A DNA stretch of 64,000 bases, taken from assembly GCA_021777765.1 (NCBI GenBank), contig JAJYDF010000004.1:1-64000 (forward strand), written 5' to 3'. A program made the translations under genes and the position numbers. Shown here piece by piece: positions 7,283 through 16,201 of this stretch. The notes below the pieces were generated by a model. The model worked only from the letters and a program-made list of their open reading frames with translations. It was not told the origin of the DNA and searched no databases. Positions within the stretch are counted from its first letter, which is position 1; every line of letters starts with the position of its first letter. This stretch comes from Pseudomonadota bacterium (GTDB lineage: Bacteria; Pseudomonadota; Gammaproteobacteria; DASZBR01).

Positions 7283-8935
7283 TTACGGGGCCGGTGATGT
7301 TGGTGGTGTTGTTGGTGGTGTTGTTGGCGGTGTTGTTGGCGGTGTTGTTGGTGGCTGTGATGCTGGTTTATCCGCCTGTGTTGGTTGCTTCTGTTCTTGT
7401 TGCTTTGGCTTCTTAACTTCTTTCACAGTAAAATGATCCTTATTCGTCAGACTTAAACCATTATCATCTGGAATTTTAAGATCGATGGAAACTCTTTTTA
7501 CTTGCTCATTAATTAACTTCTTGACTGTTTCACGAATAGATGGAGGCTGTTCTGGCACACCCATTTTCTCAAAATTAATAGCCACTTCCAGTGGTAATGG
7601 GCATTCTTGAACATCATATAAATTAACTAATTGTGCAGCAAATAAAGCCGCAACACCACGCGCATTAAAACTTGAAATGTCATTGTTAGCATCAAATTTA
7701 ACAACATAACCATCAAGATATGCCGACTGGGCATTCATTTTGACAAAAGACCACTTAGGATCATTTTCATCGGTGACATCATTGGGGATTTTAAATATAT
7801 AATTTCCATTTGGCTTCCCTGCATCACGCGAAACTGTCATTTGCTGGATTTGCTCATTATTTGCTAAAGGTGTGCCATTCCCATCCTTAATATTTGTAAA
7901 TGCTGTTTTCATGCCTTGCAATAGGTCATTTGCTAAAGCATCGAAAAGTTGTTTATATTCTTTTGGTTGGCCGGTTTTAGATGAGCGCGTAGCTCTTGCA
8001 GGACCTTTAGAGGAAACACTAAGAACGCCTTCCGGAGCTTCCGAAGCTTCCGAAGCTTCCGAAGCTTCTGTATCCGTTGTGTTCGCTGGAGGTGGGGGTG
8101 GTTGATTAATATCTCTCATAGTTCTTAAACCATCTACCGCTACGTTAAACGCATCCTCTTGCATTTGTGCAACTTCTGCATTATTCAGCTCACGAATTAA
8201 ATCTATAAAATTATCTTTTTTCAACCCCATTTGTTTGATATCTAATGTTTTAAAATCAAACTGGGCACCCGCTGGAAGTTCAACTTTTATGTAAGCTATA
8301 CCAGGACCTGCTGAGAGTCGCACAGGGTTATTATCTTTAAATCTAAGCGACTCATTATCTGCATCAAGATCAACTTTATATTCTTTTTGTTCGCTGACGC
8401 CATTTAAGCGATTAGTAAATCTTATGGTGTAGCATCCCAAATCATTATGATAATTCAAAGAAGCTAATGCTTCATTTTCTTTTAAGCCTTGAATTGCCCA
8501 ATCATAATTAACATCTGGATCCTGATTGATAGCTTTTCGTTTTCTTAAGCTTTTAAATATATGTCCGTGAGAACCGTGCTTTGACCTAACGGGAATAGCT
8601 CTTGCATGACGCGTTGCACGTGGTGCACGTGGTGCCCAACCTGGATGTGGTTTTTTACTGTCTGGTGGATTTTGAAAATTTTGTACTTTATCAAGAACCT
8701 CCTGTGGAACATTCTGAATAATAAACTGACCTTCACCAGCAACTTTTTTACTATCCTTCTCATCATTATCAAAGGGTACATTCTCACCGGTATTGTAATC
8801 TGCGGGATAAGTTCCTGCTTTTTGAAGTTCGATATTGATCTCTTTTCCATTGAGCTGGTATTTAAAAACCTCTTCATTACCAGCGTCACTACGACCCAAA
8901 CCATAACCATTTTTATATAAAATCACTTTAGGCAT
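7283..8935 (-). CDS. Unrecognised 550-aa protein with Pro/Thr-rich C-terminal tail
   Basis: No known family is recognised. The N-terminal 100 residues look like a beta-rich domain (PKVILYKNGYGLGRSDAG). A basic Arg/Pro/Ala stretch follows near residues 96-135 (RAPRATRHARAIPV). A helical middle leads to a Ser-Glu-Ala repeat near residue 300 and a second globular part at about 320-500. The last 40 residues are a PTTP tandem repeat. There is no signal peptide or membrane segment, so it looks cytosolic or a type IV/other-secreted effector. Start ATG 8935 has GAGGGG about nine bases upstream. It is followed by an ankyrin protein on the same strand about 100 bases upstream. Confidence is high that it is coding, low for any role. 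Confidence 0.75.
   Translation of the reverse strand: MPKVILYKNGYGLGRSDAGNEEVFKYQLNGKEINIELQKAGTYPADYNTGENVPFDNDEKDSKKVAGEGQFIIQNVPQEVLDKVQNFQNPPDSKKPHPGWAPRAPRATRHARAIPVRSKHGSHGHIFKSLRKRKAINQDPDVNYDWAIQGLKENEALASLNYHNDLGCYTIRFTNRLNGVSEQKEYKVDLDADNESLRFKDNNPVRLSAGPGIAYIKVELPAGAQFDFKTLDIKQMGLKKDNFIDLIRELNNAEVAQMQEDAFNVAVDGLRTMRDINQPPPPPANTTDTEASEASEASEAPEGVLSVSSKGPARATRSSKTGQPKEYKQLFDALANDLLQGMKTAFTNIKDGNGTPLANNEQIQQMTVSRDAGKPNGNYIFKIPNDVTDENDPKWSFVKMNAQSAYLDGYVVKFDANNDISSFNARGVAALFAAQLVNLYDVQECPLPLEVAINFEKMGVPEQPPSIRETVKKLINEQVKRVSIDLKIPDDNGLSLTNKDHFTVKEVKKPKQQEQKQPTQADKPASQPPTTPPTTPPTTPPTTPPTSPAP
7293..7353 (-). repeat. 12-bp in-frame tandem repeat (Pro-Thr-Thr-Pro)
   Basis: On the plus strand GGTGTTGTTGGT/C is repeated about five times with single-base variants (GGTGGTGTTGTT versus GGCGGTGTTGTT). 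It encodes the PTTP units at the C-terminus of the 550-aa protein. The multiple-of-three unit means copy change would alter tail length without a frameshift. Confidence 0.85.
8031..8070 (-). repeat. 9-bp in-frame tandem repeat (Ser-Glu-Ala)
   Basis: TTCCGAAGC occurs about four times, the flanking copies slightly diverged (TTCCGGAGC, TTCTGTATC). It encodes the SEASEASEA linker inside the 550-aa protein. A poly-proline run lies just upstream in the protein, making this a flexible inter-domain linker. Confidence 0.85.
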
Positions 8936-9037
8936 GATTTAAAACCCCTCTGTTATTTCGTTTCAATTTATTTATTAAAAAATTCAGTATTAATGCTAAA
9001 AATAATAATATTATAGCAACAAATACTTAACAAATAA

Positions 9038-11122
9038 TTAAGTACGTCGCTGTCGATTCGACTCCGGATTATCACCTTGTTGCTGTATTATCATCGTTTC
9101 TTGAACACTGCCTCTAGCCGAAAATTGTTGCGTTATCGTTAACCATTCAAGCTCTTTAGTATTATATTTGCCAATTATATTATGACCACTTGGTGATTGT
9201 AACGCTAAATTAACTTTTTTGAGCATCTCAGTCGATTGCAAAAAAGAACCACTATGCATGAAACAATTTTTCGCGATTTCCAAATCTTGAATAGCTGCGT
9301 CTTTATCGGTACGGGATGCAGCTAGATCTAGCAATATAACACCCAATACATAATATTTACTTTTCACATCAACATTTTTAAATTGATTATGATTTTTCAA
9401 TAACTCTGTCAATTTTTTCGTGATATCAATACAGTAATGCCAATCAGGTTTATACAAAACTTCTAGCAGATAATATTTATATAAAGCCATTTCCACTGCG
9501 TTTAATTCGTTCAACTTAGCATAATTTTTTTGCATTAATTCTTTCGCATCAGTGATATTAAATTCAATGGCTTTGTTTAATAATAACCACCCAATGGGAT
9601 TATGACGATCATACAAGCATTTGGCTGCAAGTAAATAAACCTTATCAAAAAATTCTGGAAGTTGCGTGAATTTACCCAAGCAACGATAAATTAACCACAG
9701 GCCTACTTCTTTTCCTGATTTATTTTGTAATTGATTGAATAAGTTTTGCAAATAGAGTGCTGTTAATTGCGCTGATGTCTCTACACATAGCTTGAATGAT
9801 CCCTCGATCAATAAGCATCGCTTTTCTTTTTCTTCTGGCTTGATTAAATGTCCACTTGCCGTCACAGGGGGCGCAACAAATAATACATAATTTTCCACTT
9901 CACCAATCCATTTCACTAAAAGCGAAGCCGCTTCTATTATTTTTTCCATTGCAATATCATTTTGTTGTTTTGCGATGGTTAATGCATTCACGCCGTTGGG
10001 TAATTGATAATTAAAATCTGCGCCCGCAATAATTAATAATATCAGCGCTTCTTTATTACGATTTAATGCTGCAAGAATAACAGGTTTATTACCTGATTTA
10101 TCAGGTAGATTGACATTAGCGCCAGCCACAATTTGATCAAGCAACAATTGACGATCGTTGCGCATAATCGCAATATGCAATTGCGTATAACCTAACTCAT
10201 TAACTGCGTGAGGACTCATTTGAGAAATGTCATCGTTTATCGGCAACAAATGCGTTGTTTTTGGCATTTTTAGTTTAATAAATTTTTGTAACATCTCCGG
10301 CGGATCAACTAATTTAATGAGCCATTGATGAATGAGCTGTTTACCATGCTCATTAAATGGATATTGTACTAATTGATTATTTAAATTCTCTAAAAAATCC
10401 GCAATTAATTTGGGTGCGTCTTTAAGACACGCTGACAATGCTGACTCAATGGTATGAATATATTCAGTCTTTTTAGTCATACTTGATGGAGATAACTCTT
10501 TTTCATGGGTTAAATCATAATCTTGTCTCACTTGCAAATTCTGATAACTCATAATATTTACACAGGCCTTTTGCAATTCAAAACCGGCAATAATATAAAT
10601 TTCTGCCGCAACATAACTATATTTTTGCACAATAGCTAAAGGAGATTCACTCTCTTCGACTTTGATAGTTAATTGGGTACCCACTGAAATTAAAAATATT
10701 AAAACGATAGGATTATCTGCTTTTTTAGCGACATATTGGATAAGAGACTGCTCATTGATCTTAATGGTATTAGGATTGATACCAAATTGAATAAATAATT
10801 TCATTGCCTCAATATTATATTTATTAACCGCTATTAAAAAAGGCGTTAATTGTTTTTTATTAGGCTTATCAAATATTGCAATGGCATTATTTGGCTGACT
10901 TTGTGCTGCTGCTTCTAAAAGCTTTTTTAATTCTTCAATACGATTATTTACTACTGCACAAGTAAATAATGTTTCGTCATCAAGCATTGTTTCTAAACAC
11001 CAACCTAAATCGTTTTGATAATTTCTTTTTAATTGATCAAATACCCGATTAAATTCCTCGCTGTTTTTTGATTTTAATGCTTCAAATAATCTTTGTGGCA
11101 TAGACTCCTCATCTTCAATCAT
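9038..11122 (-). CDS. Ankyrin-repeat protein, 694 aa
   Basis: Ankyrin-like repeats occur in two blocks. The first is near residues 45-170 (TLFTCAVVNNRIEELKKLLE, then TPFLIAVNKYNIEAMKLFI). The second is near residues 305-400 (GYTQLHIAIMRNDRQLLLDQ, then KPVILAALNRNKEALILLI with AGADFNYQLPNG). The C-terminal 300 residues are helical, with a TPR-like look but no assignable family. There is no signal peptide or membrane segment. Ankyrin proteins of this size in intracellular gammaproteobacteria are often Dot/Icm-type effectors acting in the host; this is inference from architecture. The C-terminus is Gln/Arg-rich (IIQQQGDNPESNRQRRT). Confidence 0.85.
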   Translation of the reverse strand: MIEDEESMPQRLFEALKSKNSEEFNRVFDQLKRNYQNDLGWCLETMLDDETLFTCAVVNNRIEELKKLLEAAAQSQPNNAIAIFDKPNKKQLTPFLIAVNKYNIEAMKLFIQFGINPNTIKINEQSLIQYVAKKADNPIVLIFLISVGTQLTIKVEESESPLAIVQKYSYVAAEIYIIAGFELQKACVNIMSYQNLQVRQDYDLTHEKELSPSSMTKKTEYIHTIESALSACLKDAPKLIADFLENLNNQLVQYPFNEHGKQLIHQWLIKLVDPPEMLQKFIKLKMPKTTHLLPINDDISQMSPHAVNELGYTQLHIAIMRNDRQLLLDQIVAGANVNLPDKSGNKPVILAALNRNKEALILLIIAGADFNYQLPNGVNALTIAKQQNDIAMEKIIEAASLLVKWIGEVENYVLFVAPPVTASGHLIKPEEKEKRCLLIEGSFKLCVETSAQLTALYLQNLFNQLQNKSGKEVGLWLIYRCLGKFTQLPEFFDKVYLLAAKCLYDRHNPIGWLLLNKAIEFNITDAKELMQKNYAKLNELNAVEMALYKYYLLEVLYKPDWHYCIDITKKLTELLKNHNQFKNVDVKSKYYVLGVILLDLAASRTDKDAAIQDLEIAKNCFMHSGSFLQSTEMLKKVNLALQSPSGHNIIGKYNTKELEWLTITQQFSARGSVQETMIIQQQGDNPESNRQRRT

Positions 11123-11179
11123 TTTTAGTTTGTGTATTAACTTCTGTATGTAAAAAGTTATCTGTGCTGTTAAACAATA

Positions 11180-11255
11180 TGGCGCTCCCTAGGGGACTCG
11201 AACCCCTGTTCCCGCCGTGAGAGGGCGGTGTCCTAGGCCACTAGACGAAGGGAGC
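11180..11255 (-). tRNA. tRNA-Glu (anticodon CTC)
   Basis: Read on the minus strand the gene is 76 nt including an encoded CCA. The acceptor stem GCTCCCT pairs with AGGGAGC, with discriminator G. The anticodon stem CCGCC/GGCGG encloses the loop CTCTCAC, giving anticodon CTC. The T arm contains GTTCGAGTC. The body closely resembles E. coli tRNA-Glu, which has TTC, so this is the GAG-reading isoacceptor. Confidence 0.95.
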
Positions 11256-11293
11256 GTAGCAATGGAATAGTAGGTAATCTTTAAAAATGTGAT

Positions 11294-11299
11294 ATTATA
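11294..11299 (-). promoter_or_regulatory. -10 element for tRNA-Glu
   Basis: A consensus TATAAT on the minus strand lies about 39 bases before the tRNA 5' end. A weak TAGTTA sits 17 bases further upstream as a possible -35. Only the -10 is convincing. Confidence 0.45.
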
Positions 11300-11365
11300 C
11301 TTGGCATTTTAGGAATTAACTACAGCAAAAAGGTTCAAGACATCATCAAAGCATTTATTCAAAAA

Positions 11366-12685
11366 ATGGTAGGGATTCGCCATACCAAAACTAAATCCAA
11401 AGATAAGAATCGCAGTGCCACTATTATTCCGCGCACAGATCATTGCATTTCACGCGCGAATATCAGCCCCAATGCGCTTAAGGTACTCTATCGTCTGCAT
11501 GAAGCCGGTCATGCCGCTTATTTAGTGGGTGGCAGCGTACGCGATTTATTACTTGGGCTTAAACCAAAAGATTTTGACATTGCTACCGATGCACATCCTG
11601 AGAAAATAAAATCATTATTTCGAAATTGTATTTTAATTGGGAAACGATTTCGTTTAGCGCATATTCGTTACGGCAGAGAAATTGTTGAAGTCGCCACATT
11701 CCGCGCATCACAAGAAACAGAACACAGAGATCATGTGAAATCAGAGCAAGGATTAATTTTGCGCGATAATGTTTATGGCACCATACCCGAAGATGCATTC
11801 CGCCGAGATTTTTCTGTTAATGCACTTTATTACAATATCGCTGATTTCAGTGTGGTGGATTATTGTGAAGGCATGGCAGATTTACAACATAAAATATTAC
11901 GTTTAATTGGCGACCCTGTTAAAAGATATCATGAAGATCCGGTGCGATTATTACGTGCGATTCGATTAGCAGGTAAATTAGGATTTACCATCGATCATCA
12001 AACAGCAACTCCAATTACATCACTGGTACATTTATTACAACATATTTCACCAGCAAGGTTATACGAAGAAACATTAAAATTATTTTTATGTGGCAATGCT
12101 GTCGCCGTATTTAATTTGTTATATCACTATAAATTGTTTGGCATTTTATTTCCCGAAACAGATAAAATATTGCACACCGAAAATGAATTTAAAATACCTG
12201 CAACATTATTTATTGATACGGCATTAAAAAACACCGATCATCGTTTAGCCGAAGCAAAACATGTCACGCCAATCTTTTTTTTAGCAGTATTATTATGGTA
12301 TCCATTGCAGCAGGAATTAAAAGGCCTAAAAAAATTAGATACTTTTGTAATGGATCGTACCGCAGATAAACTTATTGCTAAGCAAGTACGTCATACTGCA
12401 ATTCCCCGGAAAATTTCAGCAGGCATGCGTGAAATATGGACATTACAATTACGCCTTGCACGACCTCAATTACGCAGCATACATAGACTACTTGCTCATC
12501 AACGATTTCGTGCAGCGTATGATTTTTTATTATTACGATCAGTTGCAGATGGCTCATTGAATGAATTAGCACAATGGTGGACGACTATCCAAACTGTCGA
12601 TGAATCATTACGTGAAAATATGGTCAAAGATTGGCAAGAAAAACATGTAAAAGTAAAAAAACCAACACGAAAAAGAAAGAAATAA
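11366..12685 (+). CDS. pcnB: Poly(A) polymerase I
   Basis: A 439-aa class II nucleotidyltransferase, which adds 3' poly(A) tails to RNA and promotes decay. The head domain shows VGGSVRDLLLG (residues 54-64) with the catalytic acidic pair in KDFDIATDAHPE (about 68-79). These are followed by RRDFSVNALYY and the YHEDPVRLLRAIRLAGKLGF helix typical of bacterial PcnB rather than the CCA enzyme. The C-terminus is strongly basic (KVKKPTRKRKK), as in PcnB. The N-terminal 30 residues are variable and the start lacks a clear Shine-Dalgarno, so a slightly later start is possible. Confidence 0.93.
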   Translation: MVGIRHTKTKSKDKNRSATIIPRTDHCISRANISPNALKVLYRLHEAGHAAYLVGGSVRDLLLGLKPKDFDIATDAHPEKIKSLFRNCILIGKRFRLAHIRYGREIVEVATFRASQETEHRDHVKSEQGLILRDNVYGTIPEDAFRRDFSVNALYYNIADFSVVDYCEGMADLQHKILRLIGDPVKRYHEDPVRLLRAIRLAGKLGFTIDHQTATPITSLVHLLQHISPARLYEETLKLFLCGNAVAVFNLLYHYKLFGILFPETDKILHTENEFKIPATLFIDTALKNTDHRLAEAKHVTPIFFLAVLLWYPLQQELKGLKKLDTFVMDRTADKLIAKQVRHTAIPRKISAGMREIWTLQLRLARPQLRSIHRLLAHQRFRAAYDFLLLRSVADGSLNELAQWWTTIQTVDESLRENMVKDWQEKHVKVKKPTRKRKK

Positions 12686-12688
12686 TAA

Positions 12689-12875
12689 GTTGGACTGAGC
12701 GCAAAAAAATACTCATTAAATAAGGTAAAATCAAATTACGTAGGGGTATTATTAATATATCTACGCGATGTCCAACAAACAATTGTCGGACATCGCCTAA
12801 CTCTTATAATCACATCACATATTACATAATCACGGATAATTAAATTAAATTTTACCTTGCTCAGTCCGATCTACG
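12689..12875. mobile_element. MITE-like palindromic element, family A copy 1
   Basis: A 187-bp element. Terminal inverted repeats TTGGACTGAGC and GCTCAGTCCGA enclose a central 32-nt hairpin at 12765-12796 (14-nt arms with one mismatch, GCGATGTCCAACAA/TTGTCGGACATCGC). A second copy of identical length lies at 47337-47523 in opposite orientation. Tips and centre are conserved while the spacers have diverged. There is no ORF inside. It sits between convergent pcnB and a minus-strand gene. Confidence 0.8.
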
Positions 12876-12881
12876 TTTATG

Positions 12882-13295
12882 CTATTTTGGCGTATTAAGA
12901 TTTGCAGATGCTGAAGAATTTAATTCAATTTTCCATTTTGCATTACCCGGATTAGGGATAGGTGGTATATCATTAGTTTGAACTATTCCAGCACAACTTC
13001 CTATAATACCATTACCTTTAGCATTAAGTACGCCAATTGTATAATGACATGATGTACTTACGTTTATTGTCCCGAACACATTGATATTACCAGTACCATC
13101 AGATGTACAAGTAATTACTAAATGCTTAGTGGAAGGTGTCCCAACACATTGTCCGTCAATAGAATTACCTTGGGTATAAGTGCTGCCTGCTGCTGCATTT
13201 CCAGTAACATAAATCGTGTATTCAAGTGCAAATACACTATTGCACAATAAAACACTGCCTAATAGGAAACTTTTAATTAATTTGACATTTGTCAT
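12882..13295 (-). CDS. Small secreted Cys-containing protein
   Basis: A 137-aa protein with a clear Sec signal peptide: basic MTNVKLIK, hydrophobic SFLLGSVLLCNSVF, cleavage expected after VFA. The mature part is about 113 residues, Gly/Asn/Thr-rich and beta-like. It has four cysteines (QCVGT, ITCTSD, SCHYT, SCAG) that could form two disulfides in the periplasm or outside. No family is recognised. AAAGGAG lies seven bases before the ATG. Its 3' end abuts a family A palindromic element that may serve as terminator. Confidence 0.75.
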   Translation of the reverse strand: MTNVKLIKSFLLGSVLLCNSVFALEYTIYVTGNAAAGSTYTQGNSIDGQCVGTPSTKHLVITCTSDGTGNINVFGTINVSTSCHYTIGVLNAKGNGIIGSCAGIVQTNDIPPIPNPGNAKWKIELNSSASANLNTPK

Positions 13296-13385
13296 AATTA
13301 TCTCCTTTACTATTATTAATATTCATTCACTAACAACTAAAAAATTTCTAATAACGATTAAAATAGATTATTTTCTCAATGAATG

Positions 13386-13406
13386 AGTGGATTATGTTAA
13401 TCCACT
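13386..13406 (-). terminator. Hairpin downstream of hpf
   Basis: AGTGGATTA and TAATCCACT form a perfect 9-bp stem with a 3-nt loop, about 16 bases past the hpf stop. There is no strong T-run, so it may be a weak terminator or an RNA 3'-end stabiliser. Confidence 0.5.
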
Positions 13407-13421
13407 CAATAACTATCACCA

Positions 13422-13730
13422 TTATCCATTATGATCCGTCACAGTCTCACGATGTTCCTTAATCTGACGTGCTAATTTATCAACAACTAAATCTATCGCT
13501 GCATATAAATTCTTTTCAGTCACTTCTGCATGAAAATCTTTACCACGAACATGTAAATTTGCCTTGGCTATTTGCATGGTCTTATTTTTATTCACTTCCA
13601 AAGTCACATTCACACTCGTGATATGTTCACCAAAGTTGTGTAATCGTCCAAATTTTTTTTCGATATAAGTGCGAATTGCGTCGGTAATTTCAATGTGGTG
13701 ACCAGTAATTTGAGGGGTTATTTGTTCCAT
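13422..13730 (-). CDS. hpf: Ribosome hibernation promoting factor
   Basis: A 102-aa short HPF/YfiA family protein that binds the 30S A and P sites to store ribosomes as inactive particles. It starts with the family pattern ITGHHIEITDAIRTYIEKKF and continues with VNVTLEV, ANLHVRGKDFHAEV and NLYAAIDLVVDKLARQIKEH. The short form lacks the long C-terminal dimerisation domain. It follows lptB by about 70 bases. In many Gammaproteobacteria rpoN lies between lptB and hpf; it is absent here. Confidence 0.93.
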   Translation of the reverse strand: MEQITPQITGHHIEITDAIRTYIEKKFGRLHNFGEHITSVNVTLEVNKNKTMQIAKANLHVRGKDFHAEVTEKNLYAAIDLVVDKLARQIKEHRETVTDHNG

Positions 13731-13800
13731 AAGAGGCTCCTTATTGGTTTATGGTTTGATTAAGACTTCACTATTTAACTATAGCGTATTTTCAAGCTAC

Positions 13801-14526
13801 TCACAGCTGAAAATCTTCGCCTAAATACACTTCACGTACGCGCTGATTGGCCAAAATATCTTGCGGTTTGCCAGCACATAATAATTCACCATCATTCACA
13901 ATATAGGCACGTTCGCAAATGGCTAATGTTTCACGGACATTGTGGTCGGTGATTAACACACCGATACCTCTTTCGCGCAATTGTTTAATGATTCTTTTAA
14001 TATCAATGACAGAAATAGGATCAATACCAGCAAATGGCTCATCGAGTAAAATAAATTTAGGATCAGTTGCTAATGCCCGGGCAATTTCCACTCGTCGGCG
14101 CTCACCGCCTGACAAACTAATACCTAACACATCTCTTAAATGCGTAATATGAAATTCATGCAGTAATTCTTCTAATATTTCATGCCTACGCTGTGGGGTG
14201 AGATCGGACCGCAATTCTAAAATTGCCATCACATTGTCAGAAACACTGAGTTTACGGAATACAGAAGGTTCTTGTGGTAAATAACCTATCCCCATTCGTG
14301 CACGTTGATGCATAGGCATTAACGTTATATTTTGATTATCAAACCAGACTTGGCCACCATCGTTAGGGACTAAGCCTAAGATCATATAAAAACTGGTGGT
14401 TTTTCCTGCGCCATTGGGACCTAATAAACCCACCACTTCACCATTTTGAATGGTGATAGAAACATTTTTTACCACTTGTCGCGATCGATATTTTTTCGCT
14501 AAATTTTCTGCTTTTAATATACTCAT
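13801..14526 (-). CDS. lptB: LPS export ABC transporter ATP-binding protein
   Basis: A 241-aa ATPase that powers LPS extraction from the inner membrane with LptF/G, working with LptC and LptA. It has Walker [10 protein letters not shown], the Q-loop [14 protein letters not shown], signature [15 protein letters not shown], Walker [14 protein letters not shown] and the switch ITDHNV. Length and sequence are those of LptB. It overlaps the lptA stop by four bases, indicating coupling. Order lptC-lptA-lptB is canonical. Confidence 0.97.
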   Translation of the reverse strand: MSILKAENLAKKYRSRQVVKNVSITIQNGEVVGLLGPNGAGKTTSFYMILGLVPNDGGQVWFDNQNITLMPMHQRARMGIGYLPQEPSVFRKLSVSDNVMAILELRSDLTPQRRHEILEELLHEFHITHLRDVLGISLSGGERRRVEIARALATDPKFILLDEPFAGIDPISVIDIKRIIKQLRERGIGVLITDHNVRETLAICERAYIVNDGELLCAGKPQDILANQRVREVYLGEDFQL

Positions 14527-15116
14527 GTCGTTGGTTTCACATCATCTGCATTGGGTGAAGTATTAGTCGTCGTTGTTGTTTTAATTTTGGAAATTTGTTG
14601 TGGCTGAATCACTATCGTTGTTCTACCATTTTCAGTCGCTGGTGAAACAACCGTTTGACTGGTCATATTATAATTTAAACGCGGTGCAGTCACGCTATTA
14701 TCACCTTGTTGAACATGCGCTTGACCAATTAAAATAATATCACCGGATAAGGGTGAATATTGAATGGTTTGTGCCAATGCATGTAATTTCGGTTTAGCGG
14801 GATCTGTCACGGTGGTATAGGTTGCTAAATTACCTGTCGCTATCGCTTGTTTAATTTGATTTTGTTTATCTGAATAAATGATCACTTTATCTGCCGTTAC
14901 AATAGTGGTGCCTTGCGTAATAATAACATCACCGATTAATGTTGTAGTGTTAGCGTTACCATCCCAATGAGCATATTTTGTAACAACATGCATAGGCTGT
15001 TGTTTATCGCTGGGTAGTGCGTAGGCGGTATTAATAAAAATAAATAAATTGCATAATAAAATAATAATTAATTCAAATTTATTTTTTTTTCTGAAATAAT
15101 TTCGCATAATATCCAT
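14523..15116 (-). CDS. lptA: LPS periplasmic bridge protein LptA
   Basis: An OstA/LptA family protein forming the periplasmic LPS bridge from LptC to LptD. A signal peptide is visible: basic [11 protein letters not shown], hydrophobic [13 protein letters not shown], cleavage after AYA before LPSDK. Repeating beta strands follow ([20 protein letters not shown], then [27 protein letters not shown]). The C-terminal tail is Thr/Asn-rich. I start at the ATG at 15116 (MDIMRN); 15107 is an alternative, and an upstream extension to 15161 would run deep into lptC and is unlikely. The start overlaps lptC. Confidence 0.92.
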   Translation of the reverse strand: MDIMRNYFRKKNKFELIIILLCNLFIFINTAYALPSDKQQPMHVVTKYAHWDGNANTTTLIGDVIITQGTTIVTADKVIIYSDKQNQIKQAIATGNLATYTTVTDPAKPKLHALAQTIQYSPLSGDIILIGQAHVQQGDNSVTAPRLNYNMTSQTVVSPATENGRTTIVIQPQQISKIKTTTTTNTSPNADDVKPTT

Positions 15117-15660
15117 GCACCTGTGATAATAAATCCACTGTATTATGCAACATATCTGCACGTAACCCTACTGCAGTAACAGTTGCGCCCGGTTGAGTTG
15201 CTGTCACAAATTGATCAGTTACCGCTAATTTTTTATCAGGATAAACGGTCATTTTAGTTGTGGTTATTAAAGTTTGCGGCCGTGCTTTACTTCCAGCTTG
15301 TTCAATTCGCACATTTTGTTCAATATTAATTATTTTATCGCCTTGAATGGCATAACCATAATCAGAAGTTATATGCCAAGGTGGTTCATTATTATTAAAT
15401 ACCATTAAATTAGGATGAGAAAAATAAGTGGTATTATTTTGAATAAAATGAACTAAATAATCCGAAGTAAATTGATCTTGTAATTTTCCCGCGGCATCCA
15501 TGCGATTAAATATTGCGCCATTCATAAATTGATCGGGATTTTTAGGGGAATTCGTGGCGGTAGATTGCAGTGCTAAACGTGTTTGTATTACTAACCAAGT
15601 ACTTAATGCCGCACCCACCAGTAAAAAAAATAAAATAATATAATTAAATCTTATCGTCAT
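15079..15660 (-). CDS. lptC: LPS export protein LptC
   Basis: A 193-aa bitopic inner-membrane protein. One N-terminal membrane segment (YIILFFLLVGAALSTWLVI) is followed by a periplasmic beta-jellyroll domain that passes LPS to LptA. The family pattern PPWHITSDYGYA and the later TVYPDKKLAVTDQFV strands are visible. It overlaps kdsC upstream by four bases and lptA downstream, giving a tightly packed operon. Confidence 0.93.
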   Translation of the reverse strand: MTIRFNYIILFFLLVGAALSTWLVIQTRLALQSTATNSPKNPDQFMNGAIFNRMDAAGKLQDQFTSDYLVHFIQNNTTYFSHPNLMVFNNNEPPWHITSDYGYAIQGDKIINIEQNVRIEQAGSKARPQTLITTTKMTVYPDKKLAVTDQFVTATQPGATVTAVGLRADMLHNTVDLLSQVHGYYAKLFQKKK

Positions 15661-16199
15661 TTTAAATAATCTTGTAAAACACTATTAAAAGTATTTTGTG
15701 CATGCATTATTAATTCACAAATTTCACGGGCTGCACCAAAACCTCCTGCACACTGTGTGATCCAATCAGCATGTTGTTTTACCACTGGCACTGCGCTGGC
15801 AACAGCAATACCCAAACCTGCAGCGCGTATTAGCGGTAAATCCACTAAATCATCGCCAACAAAACAAACTTGTTCCGCATTTAATTGGTATTTAGTTAAT
15901 AATTCTTGAAATACGATGCGTTTATTTTCTTGATGTTGATAAACCGCTTTAATGCCCAACATTTCCATACGCCGTGCAACACTGGGTGCATCACCACTGC
16001 TAATAATTGCAACATCGACGCCGGATTTCATTAGTAATTTAAGTCCCTGACCATCATGCACATGAAATGCTTTATGACCAATACTTTGATCATCTAAATA
16101 AATATGGCCATCAGTTAATACGCCATCCACATCAAATATGGCCATTTTAATCATTTCGGCTTTTTTTAAAATTTCTGCAGGCACTTCATAAGACAACAT
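15657..16199 (-). CDS. kdsC: 3-deoxy-D-manno-octulosonate 8-phosphate phosphatase
   Basis: A 180-aa HAD-superfamily phosphatase that dephosphorylates Kdo-8-P to Kdo. Motif I is IFDVDGVLTDG near residue 21, motif II IISSGD, and motif III/IV GDDLVDLPLIRAAGLGIAV. The C-terminal GGFGAAREICELIM matches KdsC and supplies the loop of the neighbouring subunit. It lies two bases after kdsD and overlaps lptC. Confidence 0.95.
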   Translation of the reverse strand: MLSYEVPAEILKKAEMIKMAIFDVDGVLTDGHIYLDDQSIGHKAFHVHDGQGLKLLMKSGVDVAIISSGDAPSVARRMEMLGIKAVYQHQENKRIVFQELLTKYQLNAEQVCFVGDDLVDLPLIRAAGLGIAVASAVPVVKQHADWITQCAGGFGAAREICELIMHAQNTFNSVLQDYLK

Positions 16200-16201
16200 G
16201 C

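Noticed and set aside
7293..7353. CRISPR-like or direct-repeat array
   Set aside because: The units are 12 bp without spacers and encode a Pro/Thr tail; no CRISPR array or cas gene is seen anywhere in the window.
7872..8105. 77-aa plus-strand ORF with a Ser-Glu-Ala stretch and poly-Gly end
   Set aside because: It is the antisense reading of the 9-bp tandem repeat and Pro-rich linker of the minus-strand gene.
8545..8910. 121-aa ORF overlapping the 550-aa gene on the same strand
   Set aside because: It is an alternative frame of a gene with consistent coding character; the product is a low-quality Val/Met/Lys-rich sequence.
12689..12875. Complete insertion sequence
   Set aside because: The element is only 187 bp and has no ORF; no transposase gene exists in the window.
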